DNA of 64,000 bases from Dinoroseobacter shibae DFL 12 = DSM 16493 (GCF_000018145.1 NC_009952.1:2170001-2234000), one strand, 5' to 3'. Numbered from the stretch's first letter, positions 35,154-45,513 are shown. A program made the numbers and translations. Notes: generated by a model from the sequence alone, not told the origin.

Positions 35154-35558
35154 GGGTCAGGTCCGGGTACTCATGCTCATAGTATCCCGAACTTATCGCA
35201 AATGTGTAAATCAAACCTGTTTCACGTCCCCGTGGCGCCCGGGAATTGTTCTGACACTGGGCACAATTCATTCGAACCCAAAACACTCCCCCCACAGGCC
35301 TACAAATCGATGACGCAACGTTATGGACGCGACCTGCCCGGCCACCCGATCCCGACCCCTGCCAAGGTTTCAAGCATGATCCCAATCAAGCCCTTGATTT
35401 TTATATCTATTCCACCGAAAAGGCAAACCTCGCCCCCGGCCCAAGCGACCCGTGCTCTGCAAGACGCTCCCATAGCCCTCCTCCGCCCGCCGATTGACGA
35501 CTCGGACCACGCGCAGTAGCCAACGATCCAGTAATGGTGAACCCGAGTTGAGGCTCCA
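35154..35558. other. intergenic region with divergent promoters
   Basis: 405 bp of lower GC between the DUF2235 gene and the VPLPA-CTERM gene. Contains AT-rich stretches near 35175-35220 and 35395-35415 suitable for promoters. No gene or RNA recognised. Confidence 0.45.
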
Positions 35559-36308
35559 ATGAAAATCCTGTTCTGCACTTGCGCCGCGCTGGCGCTTGCT
35601 CCCGCCATGGTATCGGCGGCCACCCTTGTGACGCTGACCGATCCCGTCGGCGACAAGCTCTTCAATGTCGAAACCAAGGTCGATCAGACACCCAGTTCCG
35701 GCAAAACCGGCGGCAAGGACGTCTTCGTGCGCTCGGACGAGCACACGGGGGACGACAACGACTCGCAGGACGTCACCTGGGTGAACGGCCAGACATACAA
35801 CTGGACGCTGGGTTACAACTCCACCACCGGCATCCTGGATTATACGGTGAGCGACGGGACCGGGCTCATCACCTCGTCCAATGACGTGCTGATCGGGGAT
35901 CTGGGCGCGGTGAAGCTTGTGGCCAAGGCGCTGAACCGGGAAGACACCAAGCGGGGTCGCGGGTTCATCTTCGACGAAACCAACCCCACCGGCACGTCGG
36001 TAGATATCTCGGTGACCGAGGCCAATGGCATGGCCCAGTCCGTCTCGATCTTCGACGACCTGAGCAATTCCGGCGAAACCGGCGTCATTTTCGCGCTCGA
36101 CAGCGGCGAACCGATCACCTCGCTGTCGGGGACCTTCGTGTTCGACTGGGATGCAGGCGCCTGGGACAAGTCGCCGAATGGCCGTCTGGCCTTCCTGGTG
36201 AAGGGCTACGAGGCCACCGCGCCCGTGCCGCTGCCGGCGAGCGTTCTGCTGCTGGGCGCCGGGATCGCGGGTCTCGGCCTGGCCCGGCGCAAGCGCCGCG
36301 CCGCTTAA
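35559..36308 (+). CDS. VPLPA-CTERM sorting domain protein
   Basis: Exported 249-residue protein. Residues 1-20 are a Sec signal peptide. Residues about 21-220 are rich in Asp, Thr and Gly with beta character and no recognised domain. The last 27 residues are a sorting tripartite: VPLPASVLLLGAGIAGLGL then RRKRRAA, the VPLPA-CTERM version of PEP-CTERM signals. These are processed by exosortase-family enzymes in the inner membrane and are linked to exopolysaccharide-associated surface proteins in Rhodobacterales. No exosortase in the window. Monocistronic, with a perfect terminator behind it. Confidence 0.92.
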   Translation: MKILFCTCAALALAPAMVSAATLVTLTDPVGDKLFNVETKVDQTPSSGKTGGKDVFVRSDEHTGDDNDSQDVTWVNGQTYNWTLGYNSTTGILDYTVSDGTGLITSSNDVLIGDLGAVKLVAKALNREDTKRGRGFIFDETNPTGTSVDISVTEANGMAQSVSIFDDLSNSGETGVIFALDSGEPITSLSGTFVFDWDAGAWDKSPNGRLAFLVKGYEATAPVPLPASVLLLGAGIAGLGLARRKRRAA

Positions 36309-36331
36309 ACGACGGGTCTTCGACCAAGGCG

Positions 36332-36359
36332 AACGGCGCTCTTCGGAGCGCCGTTTTTA
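36332..36359 (+). terminator. rho-independent terminator of the VPLPA-CTERM gene
   Basis: Stem AACGGCGCTC / GAGCGCCGTT with a TTCG tetraloop and a TTTTTA tail. Confidence 0.93.
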
Positions 36360-36386
36360 CGTCCAGTGTATGACGCAATGAAAATT

Positions 36387-36851
36387 CTAGTCGCCGACAA
36401 ACGATTTCGGACGTGGTTTAAGAAAGTCCGGGTATTTAAGTTTTTCCAATTCTTCCATGTAAAGCGCAAACCGCTGCCAATCTCGGCGTGTCATCGAAAG
36501 GCCATACCCCGGCCAATCTTGGCACACCGTTCGCTCTACCGCGTCAAGAGGTTGGAACTCCTCCGTCGGGCCCTCACCAATCAGAGTGATACACTTCCGG
36601 CGGATAAATTTGAAAACCGCGCTGTCATTTTCGGCATATGTGACGCAGTCTTCACGAACGGAAGGCTCCCAACCACACCAAAGAAACGCCGCCTGGTTTA
36701 TATTGTAATCAGGCTTTGCTCGCCACTTTGCAATCTTTGCAGGTCTCTTGCAGTCTTTGCGATCACTAGGGAAAAAGCGTTTCCAAACGCGCTCTGCTAG
36801 AAAACGGCCAACTCCACTTAAGACACCTTCAATGAACTGGAGCATGATCAT
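36387..36851 (-). CDS. hypothetical protein in an AT-rich patch
   Basis: A 154-residue frame starting MIMLQFIEGVLSG or at the second ATG. Features: YNINQAAFLWCGWEP in the middle, four Cys, a basic stretch KRFFPSDRKDCKRPAK and a C-terminal MEELEKLKYPDFLK. No signal peptide; no family recognised. Base composition (about half AT) differs sharply from the neighbours, and codon use is less GC-biased, both signs of transfer. No good ribosome-binding site is visible. It lies between a terminator and the CoxL-type gene. Confidence 0.55.
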   Translation of the reverse strand: MIMLQFIEGVLSGVGRFLAERVWKRFFPSDRKDCKRPAKIAKWRAKPDYNINQAAFLWCGWEPSVREDCVTYAENDSAVFKFIRRKCITLIGEGPTEEFQPLDAVERTVCQDWPGYGLSMTRRDWQRFALYMEELEKLKYPDFLKPRPKSFVGD

Positions 36852-36880
36852 ATTCGTTCGCCCACAACACAGGCGCGCCC

Positions 36881-39190
36881 CTACTCAGCCGCGTGAACGC
36901 GGTCCGACAGCATCTCCCAGACCCGCGCCGGGGTGAAGGGCATGTCCACCTTGCGCAGGCCCAGGTCCCAGACCGCATCCTGCACCGCGTTGGCCACCGC
37001 CGCCAGCGCGCCCACGGTTCCGGCCTCGCCGCAGCCTTTCATACCCAGCACATTGTTCTTCGACGGCACCGGCTCGGTATAGAAGGCGATCATCGGCACA
37101 TCATCCGCCCGCGGCATGCCGTAATCCATGAAGCTCGCGGTCAGAAGCTGCCCATCCGCGTCATAGACCACATGCTCGGTGATCGCCTGCCCGATACCCT
37201 GCACCACGCCGCCATGGACCTGCCCCTCGGCCAGGCGCGGATTGATGAGCACGCCGAAATCGTCCACCACGGTGTAGCGGTCCACCGCGACCACGCCGGT
37301 CTCCTGATCGATCTCCACCTCGCAGACATGGGCGCCATTGGGAAAGGACCGGCCCGGCAGGGTCGCCTCCGCCTCATGGGTCAAGAGCGCGGTTTCCCCC
37401 GCCGCCCGGGCGGCGTCGGCCGCCTCGATCATGGTCATCACCACGTTGGACCCCTCGGCCCGGAACGATCCGTCCTCGAACGTGACCTGCGCAGGATCGA
37501 CGCCCATCCGGTCGGCGAGGAACGGCGCGAAGGCCGCAATGGCCACGTCCACCATGGCGCGCGTCGCCTGGCTCTGCACCGTGACCGACCGCGACCCGCC
37601 GGTGCCGCCCCCCTTGGCAATCAGATCGCTGTCGCCCTGGACGATGCGGATCCGCTCCGGCGGGATGCCGGTCATCTCGTGCAGAACCTGCACGAACACC
37701 GTCTCGTGCCCCTGCCCGTTCGACTGCGTACCCACGTAGAGCGTGACGGTCCCGTCCGCCTCGAACACCATCTTCGCGCCTTCGCTGGGATCGCCCAGAA
37801 TGGCCTCGATGTAGTAACACAGCCCCTGCCCACGCAAGCGCCCCTGCGCGGCACTGGCCGCCTTGCGCGCGGCGAACCCGGCGCGGTCGGATTCCGCCGC
37901 GGCCCGGTCCAGCACCCGGGCGAACTCGCCCACGTCATAGGTCTCCCCCGACGGCGCGGCATAGGGCATCTGCTCGGGCGCGATGAAGCATCGCTTGCGC
38001 AACTCCCACGGATCGACGCCGAGGGTCCGCGCCGCGTGATCCATCGCCCGCTCCAGGGTATAGATCGCCTCGGGCCGCCCGGCCCCGCGATAGGCATCCA
38101 CCTGCGTGGTGTTGGTATAGATGCCGCGCACCCGCATATAGGCGTGCTGCACGTCATAGACGCCGGTCATCACCTTCATCGCCAGGTTGGTCTGGATCGC
38201 TTGCGCGAATTGGGAGTTATAGGCGCCGAGATTGCTCAGCACATCCGCCCGAAACCCCACCAGCCGCAGGTCTTCGTCAAAGGCCAGCTCCACATCCGAG
38301 ACCAGGTCGCGGCCCGCATTGTCGCTCAGCATCGCCTCGCCCCGGTCCGACATCCACCGGCACGGACGCCCCAGCACCCGGGCTGCATGAGCCACCACGA
38401 AATACTCCGGATAGGCCATCGCCTTCATCCCGAACCCGCCGCCCACATCCGGGTTGGTGACGCGCACCTCCTCGGGGGACAGCCCGAGATTGCGGCACAG
38501 CTGCCCCTTCATCGCCCAGACGCCCTGGCCGTTATGGGCCAGATGCAGACGCCCCTCGGTCACCTCGGCATAACAGCCGCGCGGCTCCATGGAATTCACG
38601 ATGATCCGGTTGTCCTCGACCACCAGCCCGACCCGGTGCGCGGCAGCGGCGAAGGCCGCCTCGACCGCCGCCTCGTCGCCGCAGGCCCAGTCGAAGGCCA
38701 CGTTGTCCTCTGCCTCCGGGTGGAGGGTCGCGCCCCCCGGCACCGGGTCGATCTTGGCCGGCAGGTCGTCGATCTCCAGGGCGATCGCCTCCACCGCGTC
38801 CCGGGCCTGGGCCAATGTCTCGGCGAATACCATTGCGACGGGCTCGCCCACGAAACGCACGCGCCCCTGGGCCAGCAGGGGCCGCTTCGGCCCCGCCGCG
38901 CGGGACCCGTCACGATTGGCCAGGACCGTGGCCTGCATGTCCATCCGCACGCCCGCCGCCGCCAAGTCCTCCCCGGTCAGCACCAGCGCCACACCGGGCA
39001 TCGCCGCCGCCGCCGAAGTGTCCAGCCCGGTGATCTCCCCATGGGCCACGTCCGAGCGCAACACCGCCCCGTACAGCGCGCCCTCCGGAGCGATATCGTC
39101 CACATACCGCCCACCGCCGGTCAGAAACCGCACATCTTCGATACGCGCCGCCGATTGGCTGATCCCGAACTTGTCCATCATGTTCCCCAT
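36881..39190 (-). CDS. molybdopterin-binding xanthine dehydrogenase/CO dehydrogenase family large subunit (form II CoxL type)
   Basis: A 769-residue molybdenum hydroxylase catalytic subunit. N-terminal Ald_Xan_dh_C domain (RIEDVRFLTGGGRYVDDI) is followed by the molybdopterin domains with NPDVGGGFGMKA. The active-site loop is AYRGAGRPEA, the form II signature; true CO dehydrogenases (form I) have AYxCSFR. The end GMKGCGEAGTVGALAAVANAV carries the catalytic Glu region. Substrate is therefore an aldehyde or N-heterocycle rather than CO. The FAD (CoxM) and iron-sulfur (CoxS) subunits are not adjacent, which is unusual. It is divergent from valS. Confidence 0.92.
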   Translation of the reverse strand: MGNMMDKFGISQSAARIEDVRFLTGGGRYVDDIAPEGALYGAVLRSDVAHGEITGLDTSAAAAMPGVALVLTGEDLAAAGVRMDMQATVLANRDGSRAAGPKRPLLAQGRVRFVGEPVAMVFAETLAQARDAVEAIALEIDDLPAKIDPVPGGATLHPEAEDNVAFDWACGDEAAVEAAFAAAAHRVGLVVEDNRIIVNSMEPRGCYAEVTEGRLHLAHNGQGVWAMKGQLCRNLGLSPEEVRVTNPDVGGGFGMKAMAYPEYFVVAHAARVLGRPCRWMSDRGEAMLSDNAGRDLVSDVELAFDEDLRLVGFRADVLSNLGAYNSQFAQAIQTNLAMKVMTGVYDVQHAYMRVRGIYTNTTQVDAYRGAGRPEAIYTLERAMDHAARTLGVDPWELRKRCFIAPEQMPYAAPSGETYDVGEFARVLDRAAAESDRAGFAARKAASAAQGRLRGQGLCYYIEAILGDPSEGAKMVFEADGTVTLYVGTQSNGQGHETVFVQVLHEMTGIPPERIRIVQGDSDLIAKGGGTGGSRSVTVQSQATRAMVDVAIAAFAPFLADRMGVDPAQVTFEDGSFRAEGSNVVMTMIEAADAARAAGETALLTHEAEATLPGRSFPNGAHVCEVEIDQETGVVAVDRYTVVDDFGVLINPRLAEGQVHGGVVQGIGQAITEHVVYDADGQLLTASFMDYGMPRADDVPMIAFYTEPVPSKNNVLGMKGCGEAGTVGALAAVANAVQDAVWDLGLRKVDMPFTPARVWEMLSDRVHAAE

Positions 39191-39299
39191 GCTCTGTCGC
39201 GCTGAACTCTAGCCCCATGCGCGCCCCTGTCCAGCCCGCCCCCTTTCCCTTTCCACGGGCTTTCGTTATCTCCTCGGCCAAGTGCAAAGGATGACCGCG

Positions 39300-42200
39300 A
39301 TGCCCATGGAAAAAACCTTCAACGCCGCCGAGGCCGAACCCCGTCTCTATGCCCGGTGGGAGGCGGAGGGATGCTTTGCGGCCGGCGCGAACGCATCGCG
39401 GGACGAGACCTTCTGCGTGATGATCCCGCCGCCCAACGTCACGGGCTCTCTGCATATGGGGCACGCGTTCAACAACACGCTCCAGGACATCCTGATCCGC
39501 TGGAAACGGATGCAGGGCTACGACACGCTCTGGCAGCCGGGCACGGACCACGCGGGGATCGCCACGCAGATGGTGACCGAGCGCGAAATGGCCGCGAACG
39601 GCGAGCCGACCCGCGCCGAGATGGGCCGCGCGAAATTCCTCGCCCGCGTCTGGGAACAGAAGGTCAAATCCCGCGGCACCATCATCGGCCAGCTCAAGCG
39701 CATCGGCGCCTCCTGCGACTGGTCGCGCGAAGCCTTCACCATGGGCGGTGCCGACGGCGACCCCGAGAAGGGCAACGGCCCGAATTTCCACGACGCGGTC
39801 ATCAAGGTCTTCGTCGACATGTACGACAAGGGCCTGATCTACCGCGGCAAGCGGCTGGTGAACTGGGACCCGCATTTCGAGACCGCGATCTCCGATCTCG
39901 AGGTCGAGAATATCGAGACCCCGGGTCATATGTGGCACTTCAAATACCCGCTCGCAGGCGGCGAGACCTACGAATATGTCGAGAAGGACGCGGACGGCAC
40001 CGTCACCCTGCGCGAGACCCGCGACTACATCTCCATCGCCACGACCCGGCCCGAAACCATGCTGGGCGACGGCGCGGTCGCGGTGCACCCATCGGATGAA
40101 CGTTACGCGCCAATCGTCGGAAAGCTCTGTGAAATCCCTGTCGGACCCAAGGAACACCGCCGCCTGATCCCGATCATCACCGATGAATACCCGGACCCGA
40201 CCTTCGGCTCGGGCGCGGTGAAGATCACCGGCGCGCATGACTTCAACGACTACCAGGTCGCCAAGCGCGGCGGCATCCCGATGTACCGGCTGATGGACAC
40301 CAAGGCCCGGATGCGCGATGACGGCGCCCCCTATGCCAAGGCCGCCGCCATCGCCATGGAAGTCGCCGAAGGCACCCGCACGCTCGACGAGGCCGAGGCC
40401 GACAGCCTCAACCTGGTGCCCGACGATCTGCGCGGACTCGACCGGTTCGAAGCCCGCAAGGCGGTGGTTGACCAGATCACCGCCGAAGGCCTCGCCGTCA
40501 TGGTCCCCAACCCCGCCGCAGCCGCATCCACCGAGGAGGGCGCGGCCGCGACCGAGGAGGTCCCGGCCTTCCTCCCCCTGGTCGAGTCCAAACCGATCAT
40601 GCAGCCCTTCGGCGACCGTTCGAAAGTTGTGATCGAACCGATGCTCACCGACCAGTGGTTCGTGGATGCCGAGCAGATCGTCGGCCCCGCGCTCGACGCC
40701 GTGCGCAATGGCACCGTCAAGATCCTGCCCGAAAGCGGGGAAAAAACCTATTACCACTGGCTCGACAACATCGAGCCCTGGTGCATCTCCCGCCAGCTGT
40801 GGTGGGGCCACCAGATCCCGGTCTGGTACGGTCCCCGCCGGGTCGAGGTGAACGGGGTCGAAACCCTCGATTTCGATCCCGCCAATGCCGTGCATTTCGT
40901 CGCCCACTCGGTGGACGAAGCCCGGGCCAAGGCCGCGGGCTACTACGCCCTGCCCGACGCCGACAAGGTGATCATCGTGCGCTCCTTCCCGCGCGGCACC
41001 CCGGGCAGCGGCCCCACCGATGGCCGGGTCGATCCGATGACCGACGCGGTGGCGGCGGCCCAACGGGCCGAAGCGGTGCCCGACGCGATCCCGTTGGTGC
41101 AGGACCCGGATGTGCTCGACACCTGGTTCTCCTCGGGGCTCTGGCCCATCGGCACGCTGGGCTGGCCCGAGGACACCGAGGAGCTGCGCAAGTATTTCCC
41201 CACCTCCACTCTCGTGACCGGCCAGGACATCCTGTTCTTCTGGGTCGCGCGGATGATGATGATGCAACTGGCCGTCACCGGCGAGGTGCCCTTCCGCGAG
41301 GTCTACCTGCACGGCCTCGTGCGCGACGCCAAGGGCAAGAAGATGTCCAAATCCGTGGGCAACGTGGTCGACCCGCTGGAGATCATCGACGAGTACGGTG
41401 CGGATGCGCTGCGCTTCTCCTCGGCGGCCATGGCCAGCCTGGGCGGCGTGTTGAAACTCGACCTCCAACGGGTGCAGGGCTACCGCAATTTCGGCACCAA
41501 GCTGTGGAACGCCACTCGCTTTGCCGAGATGAACGAGGTCTTCACCGCCCACACCCAATCCGCCATGCCCCCCGGCTGCACCGAAACCGTGAACCGCTGG
41601 ATCATCGGCGAGACCGCGAAAGTGCGCGAGGCGGTCGATACCGCCCTGGCCGAGTACAAGTTCAACGACGCCGCCAATGCGCTTTATGCCTTCGTCTGGG
41701 GCAAGGTCTGCGACTGGTACGTGGAATTCGCCAAACCGCTCCTGCTCGATGGCGATGACGCCACGAAGGCGGAAACCCGCGCCGTCATGGCCTGGGTGCT
41801 GGACCAATGCTTCATCCTGCTGCACCCGATCATGCCCTTCATCACCGAAGAACTCTGGGGCACAACCGGACAGCGCGACAAGATGCTCGTGCATGCGGAC
41901 TGGCCGAGTTACGGGGCCGACCTGGTCGACGCCGACGCCGACCGCGAAATGAACTGGGTGATCTCGCTGATCGAAAGCGTGCGCTCCGTGCGCGCCCAGA
42001 TGCGGGTGCCCGCGGGGCTCTACGTGCCCGTGGTGCAGGTCGCGCTCGATGAGGCCGGACAGCGCGCCTATGCCAATAACGAAACCCTGATCAAGCGGCT
42101 CGCCCGGATCGAAGGCATCACCAAGGCAGACACGGCTCCCAAGGGCGCGCTGACCATCCCGGTCGAAGGCGGCACCTTCGCCCTGCCTTTGGCGGACATC

Positions 42201-42413
42201 ATCGACGTCAGCGCCGAAAAGGACCGGCTGGGCAAGACCCTCGCCAAGCTCCAGAAAGACCTGGGCGGTCTCAGGGGGCGGCTGTCGAACGCGAAGTTCG
42301 TGGCCTCCGCCCCGGCCGAAGTGGTCGAGGAAAACCGCGAACGCCTCGCGGCTGGCGAAGCCGAGCTTGCCACCCTCAGCGCCGCGCTGGAGCGTCTCGA
42401 AGAAGTCGGATAA
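39300..42413 (+). CDS. valS: valyl-tRNA synthetase
   Basis: Class I aminoacyl-tRNA synthetase, 1037 residues. HIGH-type motif [24 protein letters not shown] motif [17 protein letters not shown], the large editing (CP1) domain and a C-terminal coiled coil ([19 protein letters not shown]). Four in-frame starts lie within 24 bases; ATG 39300 follows AAGGA by 9 bases. About 90 residues longer than the E. coli enzyme, mainly through inserts in the editing region including an Ala/Glu-rich linker ([14 protein letters not shown]). Confidence 0.96.
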   Translation: MPMEKTFNAAEAEPRLYARWEAEGCFAAGANASRDETFCVMIPPPNVTGSLHMGHAFNNTLQDILIRWKRMQGYDTLWQPGTDHAGIATQMVTEREMAANGEPTRAEMGRAKFLARVWEQKVKSRGTIIGQLKRIGASCDWSREAFTMGGADGDPEKGNGPNFHDAVIKVFVDMYDKGLIYRGKRLVNWDPHFETAISDLEVENIETPGHMWHFKYPLAGGETYEYVEKDADGTVTLRETRDYISIATTRPETMLGDGAVAVHPSDERYAPIVGKLCEIPVGPKEHRRLIPIITDEYPDPTFGSGAVKITGAHDFNDYQVAKRGGIPMYRLMDTKARMRDDGAPYAKAAAIAMEVAEGTRTLDEAEADSLNLVPDDLRGLDRFEARKAVVDQITAEGLAVMVPNPAAAASTEEGAAATEEVPAFLPLVESKPIMQPFGDRSKVVIEPMLTDQWFVDAEQIVGPALDAVRNGTVKILPESGEKTYYHWLDNIEPWCISRQLWWGHQIPVWYGPRRVEVNGVETLDFDPANAVHFVAHSVDEARAKAAGYYALPDADKVIIVRSFPRGTPGSGPTDGRVDPMTDAVAAAQRAEAVPDAIPLVQDPDVLDTWFSSGLWPIGTLGWPEDTEELRKYFPTSTLVTGQDILFFWVARMMMMQLAVTGEVPFREVYLHGLVRDAKGKKMSKSVGNVVDPLEIIDEYGADALRFSSAAMASLGGVLKLDLQRVQGYRNFGTKLWNATRFAEMNEVFTAHTQSAMPPGCTETVNRWIIGETAKVREAVDTALAEYKFNDAANALYAFVWGKVCDWYVEFAKPLLLDGDDATKAETRAVMAWVLDQCFILLHPIMPFITEELWGTTGQRDKMLVHADWPSYGADLVDADADREMNWVISLIESVRSVRAQMRVPAGLYVPVVQVALDEAGQRAYANNETLIKRLARIEGITKADTAPKGALTIPVEGGTFALPLADIIDVSAEKDRLGKTLAKLQKDLGGLRGRLSNAKFVASAPAEVVEENRERLAAGEAELATLSAALERLEEVG

Positions 42414-42786
42414 ACCCCGGCGTCTGCCGAAGGCACGACGCCGCGTGCGGAAAAGCGGGTTTCGAAGAAATCCCGCGGCCGCACCCGGTGGCAATCCTGG
42501 GCACCTCCGGCAGGGATATTTGCAGACTTGAACGTGACCAGCACCCCCTCCCCCTGAAGGTGGTGCAGAACCCACCCGGTTCCGGACGCGCGCCAAACCG
42601 AGCACCTGGCCTCGCACCGTCGCGAGACACCGCGCGCAGCAGCCGCCGCGAGACCGGATCTCCCACCCGCGCAGGCCCGGGAACCTTAAGGTTAACGCGC
42701 CCCTTTCCTCTGCGCGCAAATACTCACGCCCCGCGCGCAACCCGCGGCCCGTTGCGGCACGGCGCGCGGCAGGCTAATCCGGCACC
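42414..42786. other. intergenic region downstream of valS
   Basis: 373 bp with no credible gene. Contains copy 3 of the recurring motif (42503-42532, GGGATATTT-N4-GACTTGA) and then the promoter region of the aminotransferase gene. No RNA gene recognised. Confidence 0.5.
42503..42532 (+). repeat. recurring intergenic motif, copy 3
   Basis: CTCCGGCAGGGATATTTGCA followed by GACTTGA. Same element as after mtnP and tpiA. Confidence 0.5.
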
Positions 42787-43905
42787 ATGACCCATACGCC
42801 CGGCCCCCGCTTCACCCCTCTCGCCCAGTCCCTGCCCGCCACGGTCCCCTTCGTCGGCCCCGAAACCCAGGAACGCGCCCGCGGCCGCCCCTTCGCCGCC
42901 CGGCTCGGCGCAAACGAGAGCGCCTTTGGCCCCTCGCCCCGGGCCGTGGCCGCCATGGCCGAGGCCGCGACCGGCGCGTGGATGTATGGCGACCCGGAAA
43001 GTCACGATCTGCGCGCGGCGCTGGCCGCCCATCACCGGGTCGGGATGGAGAACGTGATCGTCGGCGAAGGCATCGACGGGCTGCTGGGCTATCTCGTGCG
43101 GCTGCTGGTGGCGCCGGGCGATACGGTCGTGACCTCCGCCGGGGCTTATCCGACCTTCAACTACCATGTGGCGGGCTTCGGCGGCACGCTCCATGCGGTG
43201 CCTTACCGCGACGACCACGAGGACCCGCAGGCGCTCCTGGACATGGCCCGGGCGGTGGACGCCAAGGCGATCTATCTCGCCAACCCCGACAACCCCATGG
43301 GCAGCTGGCACGCCGCCGGTGTGATCACCGACATGATTGACGCACTGCCGCCCGGCTGTCTTCTGCTGCTGGACGAAGCCTATATCGAGCTTGCCCCCGA
43401 CGGCACCGCCCCCGAGATCGCTCCGGACGACCCCCGCGTCATCCGCCTGCGCACCTTCTCCAAGGCCCGGGGACTGGCCGGCGCGCGGGTCGGCTACGGC
43501 ATCGCCGCGCCCGGGCTGATTTCCGCCTTCGGCAAGGTGCGCAACCATTTCGGCATGAGCCGCGTCTCGCAAGCCGCGGCCCTCGCCGCGCTACAGGACA
43601 GCGACCACCTCGCGAAGGTGGTGGCCAAGACCGCCGCCGCCCGCACCCGGATCGCCGAGATCGGCGCGGCCCATGGCCTGCGCGCCCTACCCTCGGCCAC
43701 CAATTTCGTCACGCTGGATTGCGGCGGTGACGGCGCGCGGGCCAAGGCCATCCTGGAGGCCCTGATCGCCCGGGACATCTTCGTCCGCATGCCCTTCGTC
43801 GCCCCCCAGGACCGCTGCATCCGCATCTCCTGCGGCACGCCGGAGATGCTCGATCTACTGGCAGAGCGCCTGCCGGATGCGCTCGCGGCCGCCACAAAGC
43901 CCTGA
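42787..43905 (+). CDS. PLP-dependent aminotransferase, HisC-like
   Basis: Class I/II aminotransferase of 372 residues, resembling histidinol-phosphate aminotransferases. LGANESAFGPSPRA is the HisC-type N-terminal signature, the internal aldimine Lys is in RLRTFSKARGLAGARVGYG, and ANPDNPMGS and LLLDEAYIELAP are the PLP pocket segments. Many alphaproteobacteria carry a paralogue with unclear substrate, so hisC itself is not asserted. It stands alone, upstream of a small membrane protein. Confidence 0.88.
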   Translation: MTHTPGPRFTPLAQSLPATVPFVGPETQERARGRPFAARLGANESAFGPSPRAVAAMAEAATGAWMYGDPESHDLRAALAAHHRVGMENVIVGEGIDGLLGYLVRLLVAPGDTVVTSAGAYPTFNYHVAGFGGTLHAVPYRDDHEDPQALLDMARAVDAKAIYLANPDNPMGSWHAAGVITDMIDALPPGCLLLLDEAYIELAPDGTAPEIAPDDPRVIRLRTFSKARGLAGARVGYGIAAPGLISAFGKVRNHFGMSRVSQAAALAALQDSDHLAKVVAKTAAARTRIAEIGAAHGLRALPSATNFVTLDCGGDGARAKAILEALIARDIFVRMPFVAPQDRCIRISCGTPEMLDLLAERLPDALAAATKP

Positions 43906-43992
43906 TCGCTGCCGAAGGCCCACGAAATCCTAACTGGGATCACGGGGGTTTTGAGTTATCTTCTCCCGCAGACGCCATGCACGGAGGCCCCG

Positions 43993-44208
43993 ATGCAGAA
44001 CCAGATGCCCCAGCAGAACCGCCCCCCGGGCCGGGTGCAGGACTACACCCTGCCCTTCCTCGTCGCCTTCGGGGTCGTGCTCTTCTGCGTTCTGGGCTTC
44101 GTCTGGGCGCTCTACGGCTTCGTCCCGGCGCTGGCGGCGGCCTACCTGATCGACCAGTGGATCAAGCTCAAGCCGCTGCACCGCAACGGCATCAAGCCGC
44201 GCGACTAA
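43993..44208 (+). CDS. small membrane protein, function unknown
   Basis: 71 residues from MQNQMPQQNRPPG, after a GGAGG site. Hydrophobic helix or hairpin at residues about 19-52 (LPFLVAFGVVLFCVLGFVWA), Pro/Gln-rich N-terminus and basic C-terminus KLKPLHRNGIKPRD. A start further upstream in the frame is less likely (TTG, no RBS). Its stop interlocks with that of the convergent aminotransferase gene (TAA at 44206-44208 against TAG at 44207-44205). Confidence 0.65.
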   Translation: MQNQMPQQNRPPGRVQDYTLPFLVAFGVVLFCVLGFVWALYGFVPALAAAYLIDQWIKLKPLHRNGIKPRD

Positions 44209-45461
44209 GCCTCGGCCACCACCCCTGCCGCCGCCTCCAGCGCGCCCGGGCCGTGGGGGATGCCCAGCGCCTTCAGGCCCGCATCGACCGCCCCAAGTGC
44301 GCCCAGCACCATATGCGCGTTCACATGGCCCATGTGCCCGATACGGAAAAACCCGTGCCAGGCCGGATCGCCCGGCGGCGCCATCCCCAACCCGATGCCC
44401 AGGGTCAGGCCCGCATGCGCGGTCACCCAGTCGCGCAGGGCCGTCGCATGGGGCGCCTGCATCCGCACACAGGTGACCGCATGGCTCCGCAAGGCCGGAT
44501 CGGCGACGTTCATCTCGACATGCCCCGCCCCCGGCCCCTGCCCCCAGGCCTCCAGCGCCGCCCAGACAGCGCGCGCCAGGGCGGCATGACGCGCCAGAAC
44601 CGGCTCCAACCCCTCCTCGTGCAGGATCATCGTCAGCGCCTCGCGCAAGCCGTACAAGTGATGCGTCGGTGCGGTGCCGTAGAAATACTGGTAGAACGCC
44701 TCGGGCGAGACCCGCGTGGTCCAGTCCCAATAGGGGCTGACCAGCTCCAGCCGCGCCCGCGCCTCCGACGCCTTCTCGTTGAAATAAACGAACCCCATGC
44801 CCGGCGGCGTCATCAGCCCCTTCTGGCAGCCGGTCATCATCACGTCGACGCCCCACTCGTCCATGCGGAAGTCGTCGCAGGCCAGGCACGCGATGCAATC
44901 CACCATCAACAACGCCCCGTGCCCCGAGGCATCCATCGCCGCGCGCAGGGCCGCGATGTCGTTGCGCACCGAGGTCGCGGTATCCACCTGCACCGCCATC
45001 ACCGCCTTGATCGTGCCTTGGGTGTCGCTGCGCAGGGTCGCCTCCACGAGGCCTGGATCGAACGTCCCCCGATCCCCGAAATCCAGGATCTCGACCGCCA
45101 GGCCCAGCCCCGTCGCCATGTTTGCCCAGTTGCGCGCGAACATCCCCGTGGCCACCACCAGAACCCGGTCGCCCCGCGCGCAGGTATTGGCCAGCGCGGC
45201 CTCCCAGACCCCGTGCCCGTTGGCGACATACAGCGCCACGTCCCCCGAACACCGCGCCACCGCCTTCAGGTCCGGCACCATCCCGTGAACCATCTCGACC
45301 AGCTCCCCGGTATAGATGTTGGGCGCGGGCCGGTGCATCGCCTTCAACACCCGGTCCGGAATGACCGAGGGCCCGGGAATGGCAAGATAGGGGCGCCCGT
45401 TGGCAAGGCTGACCGAGGGGCTTTTCGCAGGAGTTTTAACGGGATTTTTCGGGGGGCTCAT
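44205..45461 (-). CDS. class V aminotransferase (alanine-glyoxylate / serine-glyoxylate type)
   Basis: PLP enzyme of 418 residues. IPGPSVIPDRVLKAM at the start is characteristic, GTITGHGAWE-type segment appears as VANGHGVWEAALANT, and the aldimine Lys is in MTGCQKGLMTPPGMGF. Such enzymes run glyoxylate detoxification or the serine cycle; related members act on purine-catabolism ureidoglycine. The C-terminus is Ala/Gly-rich. It is followed by nothing on its strand, and the glycosyltransferase gene lies 52 bp upstream. Confidence 0.88.
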   Translation of the reverse strand: MSPPKNPVKTPAKSPSVSLANGRPYLAIPGPSVIPDRVLKAMHRPAPNIYTGELVEMVHGMVPDLKAVARCSGDVALYVANGHGVWEAALANTCARGDRVLVVATGMFARNWANMATGLGLAVEILDFGDRGTFDPGLVEATLRSDTQGTIKAVMAVQVDTATSVRNDIAALRAAMDASGHGALLMVDCIACLACDDFRMDEWGVDVMMTGCQKGLMTPPGMGFVYFNEKASEARARLELVSPYWDWTTRVSPEAFYQYFYGTAPTHHLYGLREALTMILHEEGLEPVLARHAALARAVWAALEAWGQGPGAGHVEMNVADPALRSHAVTCVRMQAPHATALRDWVTAHAGLTLGIGLGMAPPGDPAWHGFFRIGHMGHVNAHMVLGALGAVDAGLKALGIPHGPGALEAAAGVVAEA

Positions 45462-45513
45462 GGGAGGCTCCGTTGAACAACCCGCACAGGACTAGGGCGG
45501 CCTCGCGGCAGGG

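Noticed and set aside
36893-39205. 770-codon open frame on the plus strand opposite the CoxL-type gene
   Set aside because: Antisense shadow; composition (Arg/His/Pro-rich) and lack of motifs are typical of mirror frames.
38910-42740. 1276-codon open frame on the minus strand opposite valS
   Set aside because: It is the antisense shadow of valS: high GC at third positions keeps the opposite frame open. It has no RBS or family resemblance, is rich in His/Gly/Arg, and also runs into the CoxL-type gene.
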